Shown here: positions 1 to 8,453 of the stretch, one piece after another
How the letters are laid out: every line of letters begins with the position of its first letter
Numbering within the stretch: position 1 is the first letter of the stretch
Origin: Hyphomicrobiaceae bacterium
GTDB taxonomy: Bacteria; Pseudomonadota; Alphaproteobacteria; Rhizobiales; Hyphomicrobiaceae
Assembly: GCA_022844275.1 (NCBI GenBank)
Contig: JALHMB010000005.1
Coordinates: 496,001 to 560,000, forward strand
Direction of reading: 5' to 3'
DNA length: 64,000 nucleotides
Program-made: the position numbers and the translations under genes
Notes under the pieces: model-generated
The model's input: only the letters and a program-made list of their open reading frames with translations
What the model was told of the DNA's origin: nothing
Database searches by the model: none

Positions 1-131
1 CCGTCCGCAATGTGCTCGAGGAGATCGCAGAGATCGAGACGCAGGGCGTTGTCGTCGTCGAGGAGCACGAAGGGGTCCACGATCGAACAGTTCACCTCCG
101 CAAGCACGTGCAATTGAAATCTATCCGCCAT
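1..131 (-). CDS. Hypothetical protein, N-terminal fragment cut by left edge
   Basis: An open minus-strand frame starts at ATG 131-129 and runs off the left edge after about 43 codons. It begins MADRFQLHVLAEV and is rich in Asp and Leu. It has the same orientation as the rarA gene upstream of it. No family is recognised and too little sequence is present to exclude a chance frame, so this is only a possible gene start. Confidence 0.3.
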   Translation of the reverse strand, partial: MADRFQLHVLAEVNCSIVDPFVLLDDDNALRLDLCDLLEHIAD

Positions 132-266
132 GGCACCCGGCCCTTGGTTCGAGCATCCAGTCCCCGCGTGCGCGGGAGCGCCGCTGTGCGGTCGGCGCGG
201 AGGGTCAATGTGGTGCCGTGTGGATGCCGCCGCCTTGATGCGCGTCAAGCCGATGCCGAGGGGCTA

Positions 267-1577
267 CTAGCCTGATTTCTCGTCGCGCAGGCGCTGCCAA
301 TAGGCGAGACGTTTCCTGATTTCGCGCTCGAATCCGCGCTCCGGCGGGTCGTAGTACTGCTCGCGCTCCATCTCGTCAGGAAAATAGCTTTGGCCGGAGA
401 AACCCTCTTCCGTCGCGTGATCGTACTCATAGCCGGCGCCATAGCCCTGCTCGGCCATGAGGCGGGTTGGCGCGTTCAGAATGTGCTTCGGTGGCGCGAG
501 GCTGCCGTTGTCCTTGGCGGCCCGCATGGCGGCTTTGTAGGCGGTATAAGCCCCGTTCGATTTGGGCGCGGTGGCCATGTAGATCGTGGCCTGCGCAAGC
601 GCCAGTTCTCCCTCGGGGCTGCCGAGGAAGTCGTAGGTATCCTTCGCCGCAAGTGCCTGCGTGATGGCCGCCGGATCGGCGAGACCGATGTCCTCGACGG
701 CCATGCGCACGAGCCGACGCGCGAGGAACAACCGATCCTCGCCGCCATCGAGCATCCGGCAGAGCCAGTAGAGCGCCGCGTCAGGATCGGAGCCGCGCAC
801 GGCCTTGTGGAGCGCGCTGATCAGATTGTAATGGCCGTCGCGGCTCTTGTCATAGAGCGGCGCGCGGCGCTGGACGAGTGCGACGAGCGAAGCGGTCGTG
901 AGCTGCGGTTCGCCCGCAGCGGCGGCCGCGAGCACTTCCTCGCAAAGATTGATGAGCGCACGTCCGTCGCCGTCGGCCATGCCGATGAGGGCTGTGCGGG
1001 CTTCGTCGTCGAGCGGGAGTTTGCTGCCCGTCTCGCGCTCGACGCGGGCAATGAGCTCGCGCATGTCGTCGTCGTCGAGGCGGTTCAGAACGAGCGTCGT
1101 CGCGCGCGACAAAAGTGCGCCGTTGAGCTCGAATGAGGGATTCTCCGTCGTCGCGCCGACGAGCGTGATCGTGCCGTCCTCCATGTGCGGCAGGAAGCCG
1201 TCCTGCTGCGCGCGGTTGAAGCGATGGATCTCGTCGATGAAAAGCAGCGTGCCGCGGCCCTGCTCGCGCCGCGCCTTGGCGCGGTCGAAGGCCTTGCGGA
1301 GATCCTGCACGCCCGAGAAGATCGCCGAGAGCTGTTCGAATTCGAGTTTGGTCTCCTGCGCGAGCAGGCGCGCGATGGTTGTTTTCCCGACGCCGGGCGG
1401 CCCCCAGAGAATGAGGTTCGGCATCCGGCCCGCGCGCAGCATCCGCGTAAGCGAGCCTTCGGGGCCGACGATGTGTGCCTGGCCGATGACCTCGGCGAGC
1501 TTCTTCGGGCGCAGCCGGTCGGCAAGCGGACGCGGGGCGCCCTGCTCGAGGCCGGCTGCTTCAAAAAGGTTCGTCAT
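267..1577 (-). CDS. rarA: Replication-associated recombination protein A (MgsA/RarA AAA+ ATPase)
   Basis: RarA is a clamp-loader-like AAA+ ATPase that acts at stalled replication forks. The 436-residue product has the family's usual length. It carries Walker A GPPGVGKT at residues 59-66 and Walker B LLFIDEIHRF at 111-120. It ends in the RarA-type C-terminal region (GQSYFPDEMER, then a basic helix), near the C-terminus of which an RLAYWQRLR run is visible. I chose ATG 1577 rather than an upstream in-frame Met at 1631 because GGAG sits 8 nt before it and the protein then begins MTNLFEAAGLE, as expected for the family. The start upstream would add 18 low-complexity residues. The gene stands alone, with 107 bases between its start and the TusA-like stop. 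Confidence 0.95.
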   Translation of the reverse strand: MTNLFEAAGLEQGAPRPLADRLRPKKLAEVIGQAHIVGPEGSLTRMLRAGRMPNLILWGPPGVGKTTIARLLAQETKLEFEQLSAIFSGVQDLRKAFDRAKARREQGRGTLLFIDEIHRFNRAQQDGFLPHMEDGTITLVGATTENPSFELNGALLSRATTLVLNRLDDDDMRELIARVERETGSKLPLDDEARTALIGMADGDGRALINLCEEVLAAAAAGEPQLTTASLVALVQRRAPLYDKSRDGHYNLISALHKAVRGSDPDAALYWLCRMLDGGEDRLFLARRLVRMAVEDIGLADPAAITQALAAKDTYDFLGSPEGELALAQATIYMATAPKSNGAYTAYKAAMRAAKDNGSLAPPKHILNAPTRLMAEQGYGAGYEYDHATEEGFSGQSYFPDEMEREQYYDPPERGFEREIRKRLAYWQRLRDEKSG

Positions 1578-1684
1578 GCTCTGAGCTCCGCCGCGCGCGG
1601 CATCAGCGCCACGGGACGAGGACCGTGGCAAGGATGGAGCGGCGCCGTCAAGTGCGGCTCAGGGCGGCCATTCAGCTCAATGGC

Positions 1685-1912
1685 TCAGGCCATCCGCTTG
1701 ATCAGAAAGCGATAGACGCCGCTTGCTTCGGAGCTCTCGACCATCTCGTGCTTTGCCTGTTTGCAGAAAGCCGCGAAATCGTCGACTGAGCCAGGGTCGC
1801 TGGCCAGCACCTCGAGCGTGCCGCCCACCGGCACTTCACCGATGGCCTTCTTGACCTTCAGGATCGGCAGCGGGCAGTTCTGCCCCTGAGTATCGAGCGT
1901 CTTGTCGGCCAT
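1685..1912 (-). CDS. TusA-family sulfurtransferase-like protein
   Basis: A 75-residue protein of the TusA/SirA fold. The signature is GQNCPLPILKVKKA, with the conserved Cys13 in the CPxP motif that carries the persulfide in true TusA. The family passes sulfur to tRNA thiolation, molybdenum cofactor synthesis or dissimilatory sulfur pathways; the specific partner cannot be read here. I chose ATG 1912, which has GGAG 10 nt upstream. A TTG three codons earlier would sit almost on top of that site. No tus or dsr neighbours are present, so the physiological role is open. Confidence 0.9.
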   Translation of the reverse strand: MADKTLDTQGQNCPLPILKVKKAIGEVPVGGTLEVLASDPGSVDDFAAFCKQAKHEMVESSEASGVYRFLIKRMA

Positions 1913-2030
1913 GTTCTGCAAGCTCCGTCGTTCGGCGGGCCACGTGCTCGATCCCGTTAGGAGAGCGCCGAGGCAACAGCATATTCAAGCCTGCGTATAA
2001 ATTAATATGATGGCTACGTCGAGCCCGCCC

Positions 2031-2537
2031 TCAGCTCGTTAGCGCGCGCTCCATGTAGACGGCGTCGTCGCCGTAATCCCTAAGCTTGAGACGGAGGGCG
2101 TCGGTGGTGGCGTCCTTGAAGCCCAGCTTTTCCCAATAACCGTCTGCGCCACTGACGGCTACAAGCATTGCCGTGCGAAATCCCTTGTCTCCGGCCACTG
2201 CGAGCGCTCGCTCGCATATCGCGGCGACCACACCACCGCCGCGCGCCGCCTGGTCAACCGCGACATCGTGGACGTACCAACAGTCGGCCTCTGCCGGTAT
2301 CTCGCCGAGCAGTTGATGGAGGGCAGGCGGCTTCTTGCGCACCCAGGGATGGCTGCAAAAATAGCCGACCATGGTCTCCCCGCGTGTAAGCACGAAGCAG
2401 CCCTCCGGCGCCAGCCGAATGCGCTCGGCAAACACCTCCTGGCCCTCGGCATAGGGGCCGAGGTGCGTCTTGGAGAGGCGCGCGATGTCGGCGGTGTCGG
2501 CAGGCGTGGCGTGGCGCCATTGATAGCTGGTGCTCAT
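2031..2537 (-). CDS. GNAT-family N-acetyltransferase
   Basis: A 168-residue single-domain acetyltransferase. The acetyl-CoA site is visible in the middle (VHDVAVDQAARGGGVVAAI, the beta4 and R/Q-x-x-G-x-G/A region, here with RGGGVV) and is followed by the typical C-terminal motif with GYWEKLGF. The substrate is unknown. It ends the minus-strand run acyl-CoA synthetase, MmgE/PrpD, SDR, GNAT, and its ATG lies 12 nt beyond the SDR stop, so cotranscription is likely. No strong ribosome site precedes the chosen ATG. Confidence 0.88.
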   Translation of the reverse strand: MSTSYQWRHATPADTADIARLSKTHLGPYAEGQEVFAERIRLAPEGCFVLTRGETMVGYFCSHPWVRKKPPALHQLLGEIPAEADCWYVHDVAVDQAARGGGVVAAICERALAVAGDKGFRTAMLVAVSGADGYWEKLGFKDATTDALRLKLRDYGDDAVYMERALTS

Positions 2538-2549
2538 GGCGATCGAGCG

Positions 2550-3299
2550 TTACATCGCTGTATAGCCGCCATCCACCATCAGTTCGACGCCCGTGATGTA
2601 GGACGCTTCGTCAGAGGCGAGGAAGAGATTGGCGTACGCAACCTCGTCGACCTCGCCCGCACGGCGCATTGGTACCGCTCTCACCATTTTCTCGCGCATC
2701 GCGGGATCGGCCGTCAGCTTCGATGTGCGCATTGGCGGCAGGATGCCGGGATGCACCGAATTGACGCGGATGCCCTCGGGCGCGTACTGCACCGCTGCGG
2801 CTTTCGTCATGGTCCTCACGGCGCCCTTGGCGGCGTTGTAGCCCATGTGCACGTATTCCTGCCCCACGACGCCGCTGATCGACGAGATGTTGACGATCGC
2901 ACCGGCCTTCTGCTTTTGCATCACCGGGATGACCGCGCGCAGGCCGAGGAAGTTGCCGCGCGCGTTGATCGAGAACTGGCGATCCCACATCTCGATATCG
3001 AGCTTGTCGGGAATGGAGCCGCTGATGCCGGCATTGTTGATCAGAATGTCGATGCGGCCGTAGGCGGCGAGCGCGGCGTCGACCACGCGCTGCCAGTCGG
3101 CCTCTTTCGAGACATCGTGCTTCTCGAAGCGGGCATCGCCGTTCGTGCGCACGATATCCGCTGCGACGGCCGGGCCGTCCTTGTCGTCGATGTCGGTGAG
3201 CAGGAGCTTGGCTCCTTCTCGCGCGAACAGGCGCGCCGTGGCCGCACCCATCCCCGCCGCCGCGCCCGTGATGATCGCGACCTTGTCCTTGAGCCTCAT
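2550..3299 (-). CDS. SDR-family oxidoreductase
   Basis: A classical short-chain dehydrogenase of 249 residues. It has the dinucleotide motif TGAAAGMG at 11-18 with acidic DIDD after beta2 (D36), which suggests NAD rather than NADP preference. NNAG lies at 88-91, and the likely catalytic Ser140, Tyr154 and Lys158 are in VNISSISG and YNAAK. The frame is open much further upstream, but ATG 3299 is preceded by GGAGG at 6 nt and starts MRLKDKVAIITG, the normal SDR N-terminus. It lies 13 nt after the MmgE/PrpD gene and probably oxidises a hydroxy intermediate of the pathway encoded by this operon. The substrate is not deducible. Confidence 0.92.
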   Translation of the reverse strand: MRLKDKVAIITGAAAGMGAATARLFAREGAKLLLTDIDDKDGPAVAADIVRTNGDARFEKHDVSKEADWQRVVDAALAAYGRIDILINNAGISGSIPDKLDIEMWDRQFSINARGNFLGLRAVIPVMQKQKAGAIVNISSISGVVGQEYVHMGYNAAKGAVRTMTKAAAVQYAPEGIRVNSVHPGILPPMRTSKLTADPAMREKMVRAVPMRRAGEVDEVAYANLFLASDEASYITGVELMVDGGYTAM

Positions 3300-3312
3300 T
3301 TGTTTCCTCCGG

Positions 3313-4680
3313 TTAGCCTGCTTTGCGCAGTGCATCTCCGGGGACAGCATAGAGCGTGTGAGGCTGATCCGCAGCCCAAAGCTCGGCGAGGAGGCGCTTG
3401 GCGGCGTCGGCGCCGAGAACGGGACCGGCGAGTTCGAGGAACTTGTCGGAGACATCGGCGTCCGTGAGCGGCGCGTCGGGATCGCCCTTGCGCGTCGGCT
3501 GGTAGTGCTCGAGTGTGCGGCCATCCGCGAGCTCGATCGCAACTTTCGCCGAGCGACGCTTGGGAAAGTCGGCGGCGCACTGCTCGTCGAGGTTCAGTTC
3601 GACCTTGTCCGAGAGCGTCTGCACGCGCTGATCTGCGAGGCGCTCGGGCTCGTAGGCGTTGAGGCGTACGCTGCCGTGCACGAGTGCGCTCGCGACAAGG
3701 AACGGCGTCGAGAACTTGCCCTCGAAGGGCGTTGTCGCCTTGGGCACGCCGGCCACTTCGAGCGTCGCGCGATAGCCGCCGACGCGAATGCGCTTGATGG
3801 CCTCGGGCGCGAATCCGTGCTGCGCCTTCAGATGCAGCACGCCGTCGATGGCCGGGAAGGCATGGCCACAGCAGCCGTGGTTCTTGAAGGTCATTTGCGT
3901 GATGTTGTAGTGCGCGCCGAGGCCCACGGTTGCCTTCGACCAGTCGACGGTCGTGCTCATGGCGGCGCCGAAGCCGGCTTCGCCTTCGAGCACATCGAGT
4001 GTGCCGGTCATGCCGTACTCGGCGCTCAGGGCTGCCATGGCGCCGGCTTCCGCGGCATGGCCCGCGTGTAGCGGCTTCGACATGGAATCCGAACGGAATG
4101 CCTGCTGCAGCGCCGCCGCCATCGTCGCGGATGTCGCGAGTGAGTGAGCGAACTGCTCTTCGTTGAGGTTGAGGATGGTTGCGACGGCGGCGGCTGCGCC
4201 GAACGTGCCGACGGTGCCGGTTGTGTGCCAGTACTTGTAGTGGGAGGGCTGTACGGAAAGGCCGATGCGCGTCGAGACCTCGTAGCCGACGATGATCGCG
4301 GTGATGAGATCTGCGGCGCTGGCGCCCTTGGCCTGGGCGGCGGCGAGCGCGGCGCCGATCGTCGGGCAGCCGGGATGGTAGATGGCATCACGGAAGATGT
4401 CGTCGAACTCGATGGTATGCGAGGCCGTGCCGTTGATGAGCGCCGCCGTGCGCAGCGGTCCGAACTTGCCGGAGCCGTAGACGTACGCCTTGCCGTGGCC
4501 GAGCTCGTCGGCGAGGCCCTTGATCATGGCCTGGGCAGGATCGATCTGGGTTCCGGGGAGCAACGAGGCGAACCAGTCGATCAGAGCCCGCTTGGCATGA
4601 TGGCGAACCTCGGCCGGCAGCGCGCGACCGCGTTCTGCAACCCCGTACTCGGCCAGCTTCTCGACGACAGTGCCTGCCAT
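3313..4680 (-). CDS. MmgE/PrpD family protein
   Basis: A 455-residue member of the MmgE/PrpD family, which includes 2-methylcitrate dehydratase and cis-aconitate or iminodisuccinate-type enzymes. The helical N-terminal domain contains SHTIEFDDIFRDAIYHPG, the family's most conserved stretch, and GHAAEAGAMAAL. The C-terminal lid includes NHGCCGHAFPAID. ATG 4680 was chosen because GGGAG precedes it by about 7 nt; an upstream Met at 4695 would overlap that site. Neighbours are an acyl-CoA synthetase (75 nt upstream) and an SDR (13 nt downstream). No other methylcitrate genes are present, so propionate metabolism is not implied and the substrate is unknown. Confidence 0.92.
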   Translation of the reverse strand: MAGTVVEKLAEYGVAERGRALPAEVRHHAKRALIDWFASLLPGTQIDPAQAMIKGLADELGHGKAYVYGSGKFGPLRTAALINGTASHTIEFDDIFRDAIYHPGCPTIGAALAAAQAKGASAADLITAIIVGYEVSTRIGLSVQPSHYKYWHTTGTVGTFGAAAAVATILNLNEEQFAHSLATSATMAAALQQAFRSDSMSKPLHAGHAAEAGAMAALSAEYGMTGTLDVLEGEAGFGAAMSTTVDWSKATVGLGAHYNITQMTFKNHGCCGHAFPAIDGVLHLKAQHGFAPEAIKRIRVGGYRATLEVAGVPKATTPFEGKFSTPFLVASALVHGSVRLNAYEPERLADQRVQTLSDKVELNLDEQCAADFPKRRSAKVAIELADGRTLEHYQPTRKGDPDAPLTDADVSDKFLELAGPVLGADAAKRLLAELWAADQPHTLYAVPGDALRKAG

Positions 4681-4754
4681 TTCGCGCTCCCTCATGCCTG
4701 GTTGTTATGTCCGGACATGGTACGCGACGGTCGAACAGTTGGAAAGCACGCGGG

Positions 4755-6383
4755 CTAGAGCTTGGTCGCCATCTGGCGCAGATCAACCCGGCGGATCTTG
4801 CCGGTCACGGTCATCGGCATCTCGGCAATGAAGTGGACGCGGCGCGGGTATTCGTGGGCCGCCAGCCGCTCTTTGACGAAGGCCTGGATCTCATTGGCGA
4901 GATCGGTGTTGCCGGCATACTCGCGCCGGGTCACGATGAAGGCCGTGACCGCCTCGCCGCGCAGTGGATCGGGCGTGCCGATGACGCCCGCCAGCGCCAC
5001 GGCCGGATGCTTCTGGAGGCATTCCTCGACTTCGCCGGGGCCGATGCGATAGCCGGCCGACTTGATGATGTCGTTATCGCGGCCCTGGAACCAGAAATAG
5101 CCGTCCTCATCTTTGGCCGCGATGTCGCCGAGCAGGCACCAATCGCCGCGGAACTTGTCGGCCGTCGCCTCGGGCTGCTTCCAGTATTCGATAAACATGA
5201 CGGGGTCCGGCCGACGCACGGCGACAATGCCGACTTCGCCTGCCGGAAGCACGTTACCGTCGCGGTCGACGATCTCGACGACATGGCCAGGCACGGGCCG
5301 ACCCATCGAGCCAGGCTTGGCAGGAAAGACCGGCGGGCAATTGCCGACGACGAGATTGACCTCCGTTTGGCCGTAGAACTCGCTGAGCGTGATGCCGAAC
5401 GTTTCCTGGCCCCAGGCGATGATGTCGGCGCCCATGGGCTCGCCGCCGGAAGCGAGCGAGCGCAGCTTGTAGTCGTAGTGCGCGCGCGGATTGGGGATCG
5501 CCTGCAGCATCCGCAGCGCCGTCGGCGGCATGAAGACATTGCGCACGCCATGCCGCGCCATGAGCGCGAAGGCGGCATCCGGCTCGAACTTGGCGAGGCG
5601 CTGCGCGACGACAGGAATGCCGAAGTAGAGCGACGGCAGCAGCACGTCGAAGATGCCGCCGGCCCAGGCCCAGTCGGCCGGTGTCCAGAAACGATCGCCT
5701 GCTTGCGGAAAGAGATTGTGCGGCACCATCACGCCGGGCAGATGCCCGAGCAGCACGCGCTGCGCATGGAGCACCCCCTTGGGATTGCCGGTCGTGCCGG
5801 ACGTGTACATGAGGTAGGCGGGATCATCGACCGAAGTGTCCGTCGCAACGCTGCTGGATGAAGCCGCGGCCGTCAGCTCCCAGAAGCCCTTGGCGCCGAG
5901 CGGACCGGGTCCGTCGATAGAAATGATATGCCGGAGCGTCGGAATGTCGGTCAGGCCCTCGGCGACGCGCTCCATGTTGTCGTCGGACGTGACAAGGATG
6001 GCCGCGCCGCTGTCCTCGAGGCGGAAGCGCACGGCGTCGGGGCCGAAGAGCGCAAAGAGCGGCATCGCGACGGCGCCGAGTTTGTGCGCTGCCACGTGCG
6101 TGATGAGGTTTTCCGGGCACTGCGAAAGATGGATCGCAACGATGGCGCCGCGGGTGACGCCGAGGGCTGCGAGCGCGTGCGCAAGCCGGTCGGCCGCTTC
6201 CTTGATCCGCGCGAAACTCCAAATGTTGACACTGCCGTCGCCGGCTTCGTGGATCAGGGCAGGCGCATCGGGCATCGTGCGCGCGTGGCGATCACAGATG
6301 GTCTCGGCGATGTTGAAGCGCGCCGGCATCTCCCAGCGGAAGCTGCTGTACAGTTCATCGTAGGATGCGCCGGAGAGTTTCAC
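4755..6383 (-). CDS. AMP-dependent acyl-CoA synthetase
   Basis: A 542-residue ANL-superfamily ligase. The phosphate-binding motif YTSGTTGNPKG lies at about 193-203, the A5-type motif is EFYGQTE, the hinge region is GRDNDIIKSAGYRIGPGEVE, and the catalytic lysine is near the C-terminus (VTGKIRR, about Lys529). It resembles acetyl/medium-chain acyl-CoA synthetases, and the exact carboxylate is unknown. It starts at GTG 6383, preceded by GGAGG about 8 nt upstream. It heads the minus-strand catabolic operon and presumably makes the CoA thioester handled downstream. Confidence 0.93.
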   Translation of the reverse strand: MKLSGASYDELYSSFRWEMPARFNIAETICDRHARTMPDAPALIHEAGDGSVNIWSFARIKEAADRLAHALAALGVTRGAIVAIHLSQCPENLITHVAAHKLGAVAMPLFALFGPDAVRFRLEDSGAAILVTSDDNMERVAEGLTDIPTLRHIISIDGPGPLGAKGFWELTAAASSSSVATDTSVDDPAYLMYTSGTTGNPKGVLHAQRVLLGHLPGVMVPHNLFPQAGDRFWTPADWAWAGGIFDVLLPSLYFGIPVVAQRLAKFEPDAAFALMARHGVRNVFMPPTALRMLQAIPNPRAHYDYKLRSLASGGEPMGADIIAWGQETFGITLSEFYGQTEVNLVVGNCPPVFPAKPGSMGRPVPGHVVEIVDRDGNVLPAGEVGIVAVRRPDPVMFIEYWKQPEATADKFRGDWCLLGDIAAKDEDGYFWFQGRDNDIIKSAGYRIGPGEVEECLQKHPAVALAGVIGTPDPLRGEAVTAFIVTRREYAGNTDLANEIQAFVKERLAAHEYPRRVHFIAEMPMTVTGKIRRVDLRQMATKL

Positions 6384-6545
6384 GTGCGCGCCCTCCCTTT
6401 GGATTTGTTTCCTCAGGGGGATGGGAACACATCCGGGAGGGCGAGGGCAAGGCCGGGTGGGGTGGGCCTAAGCCGGTAGCCGCTTGCCAAGCAGCTTCCA
6501 GGCATCGACATTGCTCCGCGTCGATCGATCCAAAGGAGCATGATA

Positions 6546-6890
6546 ATGATCAAGCGCTTTACCGGCACCGTGCCGACGCGCAGCAGCGCTGTCGCCCATG
6601 ATGGCATCGTCTATGCCGTCGCAACGGCCAAGGACAAATCTGGCGATCTCTACGCGCAGACGAAGGACACGCTGGCTCAGATCGATGCCACGCTCGCCAA
6701 AGCAGGCTCGGACAAGTCCCAGATCCTGCGCACCACGGTCTACATCACCGACATGAGCAAAAAGCCGGAGATGGATCGCGCCTGGGACGAGTGGGTGGAT
6801 CGCGCCAATCCCCCGCAGCGCGCGTGCATCGGCGTGACGCTGTGGGACAAGGACTTGGTCGAGATCCTGGTCACGGCCGTGCAGAAATGA
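6546..6890 (+). CDS. RidA-family (YjgF/YER057c/UK114) protein
   Basis: A 114-residue RidA-fold protein; true RidA hydrolyses reactive enamine/imine intermediates such as 2-aminoacrylate. The key Arg is present (QRACIGV, Arg92, equivalent to E. coli Arg105), as is the downstream Glu (LVEILV, Glu107), which favours deaminase activity. Two Met codons compete, at 6540 and 6546. GGAG at 6535-6538 is 7 nt from 6546 but only 1 nt from 6540, so I use 6546. It is transcribed alone, opposite to its neighbours, and ends against a shared terminator hairpin. Confidence 0.92.
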   Translation: MIKRFTGTVPTRSSAVAHDGIVYAVATAKDKSGDLYAQTKDTLAQIDATLAKAGSDKSQILRTTVYITDMSKKPEMDRAWDEWVDRANPPQRACIGVTLWDKDLVEILVTAVQK

Positions 6891-6917
6891 AAAAGGCCGG
6901 CGCGATGCGACGGCCTT
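6891..6917 (-). terminator. Intrinsic terminator of the MarR gene (possibly bidirectional)
   Basis: A 7-bp stem AAGGCCG/CGGCCTT with an 11-nt loop. On the minus strand the stem is followed directly by a T run, as expected for the MarR transcript. It lies between the convergent ridA-like and MarR genes and may also stop plus-strand transcripts. Confidence 0.7.
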
Positions 6918-6944
6918 GAAATTCCTCAAGCAGCGGTGCCGGCC

Positions 6945-7424
6945 TCAGGGCACCACGAGCCGCTCGGCCTGGGTGAGCAGATCATCGAGCACCTTGCGGC
7001 TCTCGAGACCCATGACCTCCACGGCGCGCTTCTGCGCGGCCTGCCAGAGCGGGAAAGCTTCCAAGATCACCTGCTTGCCTTTGGGCGTAAGGTGCAGACC
7101 GCGGCCACGGCGTCCGGCCGGCGGATCCATGATGATGTGACCGAGCGCGAGGAGGCGCTTCAGGTTGCGCGAAAGCGTCGACTTCTCGATGTCGAGCGTG
7201 CTGCCGATCTCGGCGGCGGTAATGCCGTCCTGATTGGCGAGCTGCGTCAGCAGCGTGAACTGGCTCGCGGTAATTTTGTGCGGGCGCATCGCATCGTCAT
7301 AGACGCGCGTGACGATTCTCGAGAGCTGACGCACCCGCGTAGAGATACACGCCTCGGAGGTTGCATTAGCAATCGCGCCGATGTCGAGAGGAACCTTACC
7401 GCCGGCAGGGGTCATGTCGTTCAT
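6945..7424 (-). CDS. MarR-family transcriptional regulator
   Basis: A 159-residue winged-helix regulator. The helix-turn-helix is in ITASQFTLLTQLANQDGITAAEI and the recognition helix region is STLSRNLKRL. The wing is DPPAGRRGRGLHLTPKG, with the classic D-x-R-like basic tip. ATG 7424 has GGAAGG about 6 nt upstream. It is divergent from the alpha/beta hydrolase gene (217 bp away), an arrangement in which MarR proteins often control the adjacent gene. I could not identify a convincing palindromic operator in the gap, so the target is inferred only from position. Confidence 0.92.
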   Translation of the reverse strand: MNDMTPAGGKVPLDIGAIANATSEACISTRVRQLSRIVTRVYDDAMRPHKITASQFTLLTQLANQDGITAAEIGSTLDIEKSTLSRNLKRLLALGHIIMDPPAGRRGRGLHLTPKGKQVILEAFPLWQAAQKRAVEVMGLESRKVLDDLLTQAERLVVP

Positions 7425-7640
7425 CGCGTACCTTCCCGCTTGGTTCGCATGATGAGTCTTTTTTCAGTTGCTATGATTCGGGCTGTCTCGGCAACCAATG
7501 CCGGCCGTTTCGGCGCCGGAATCGTGCGTGGTCGTACAACTCGTGCGGTGCAGGGCGGCGCAAACGTGTGATTGACGCCCCCTGCGGGTTCGCGCGAACC
7601 TTCGCCGGATCTCCAAACAATGACGCCAAGGGAAACGTCC

Positions 7641-8441
7641 ATGACCGTACTCGACCACACCCGCGAAGGGCGGGGCCGCCCGACAATCGTCTTCGTGCAT
7701 GGCTTCGGCTGCGCCCGCTCCGACTGGAGCCGGCAGGTGGCGCATTTCAGGGACCGCTTCGAGACGGTGGCGGTCGACCTCGGTGGACACGGGACGACGC
7801 CGGGCTCGGACGCACATCAGATCATCGACACACACGGCCGGGATGTGGCCGCGCTCCTCGGGGAGCTGGCAATCGAGCGCGCCGTGCTCGTTGGGCACAG
7901 CATGGGCTGCCGCATCGTCACGCATGCCATGAGCGAGGCACCGAATCGGGTCGCCGGCCTGATCCTGGTCGATGGCAGCCGCCTCGGCGCAGCCGGCAGC
8001 ACCGGGTATCTGGATCGGCAGAAGCGGGTCGCCGAGATCGGCTATCGCGCTTTTATCGAGCCGATGTTCCGCCAGATGTTCCGTCCGGGTGCTGACCCCG
8101 CGGTCGTCGAGCCCATCGTCAGCCGCGCGGTCGCCATGCCGGAGAAGATAGCGGGCGCTCTGTTTCCCAATATCGGCAAGTGGGACTCGGAGCGCTTCGA
8201 CGAGATCTTCGCGAAGGTGCGCGTGCCACTCATGGCTATTCAAACCACGTACATGACGCCCGCCGGTCAGCGCGAATCCATGCAGAGCGGCCAGGGATCG
8301 GCCTATCTCGACGACGTGCAGCGCCTCGTGCCGGGCGCACGCATCGAGATCATCGAGAAGGCCGGCCACTTCCCGCAGATCGAGCAGCCCGGTGAGATCA
8401 ATGCGCTCATCGACGACTTCATGGCGAAGCTGAAAGCCTGA
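7641..8441 (+). CDS. Alpha/beta-fold hydrolase
   Basis: A 266-residue alpha/beta hydrolase. It has the oxyanion strand VFVHGFG, the nucleophile elbow GHSMG (Ser87), and the catalytic His in KAGHFPQIEQP (His243). The acid is probably within VPLMAIQ. The fold fits esterases, lactonases and C-C hydrolases, and the substrate is unknown. Two upstream in-frame Met codons (7572, 7620) are rejected because ATG 7641 has AAGGGA upstream and places the first strand at the usual distance. It is divergent from a MarR regulator that may control it. Confidence 0.9.
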   Translation: MTVLDHTREGRGRPTIVFVHGFGCARSDWSRQVAHFRDRFETVAVDLGGHGTTPGSDAHQIIDTHGRDVAALLGELAIERAVLVGHSMGCRIVTHAMSEAPNRVAGLILVDGSRLGAAGSTGYLDRQKRVAEIGYRAFIEPMFRQMFRPGADPAVVEPIVSRAVAMPEKIAGALFPNIGKWDSERFDEIFAKVRVPLMAIQTTYMTPAGQRESMQSGQGSAYLDDVQRLVPGARIEIIEKAGHFPQIEQPGEINALIDDFMAKLKA

Positions 8442-8453
8442 AGTGAGGTAGAG

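Noticed and set aside
2268-3467. Long plus-strand frame (about 400 codons) opposite the GNAT and SDR genes
   Set aside because: Antisense shadow of clear GNAT/SDR genes; His/Arg/Asp-rich product with no family.
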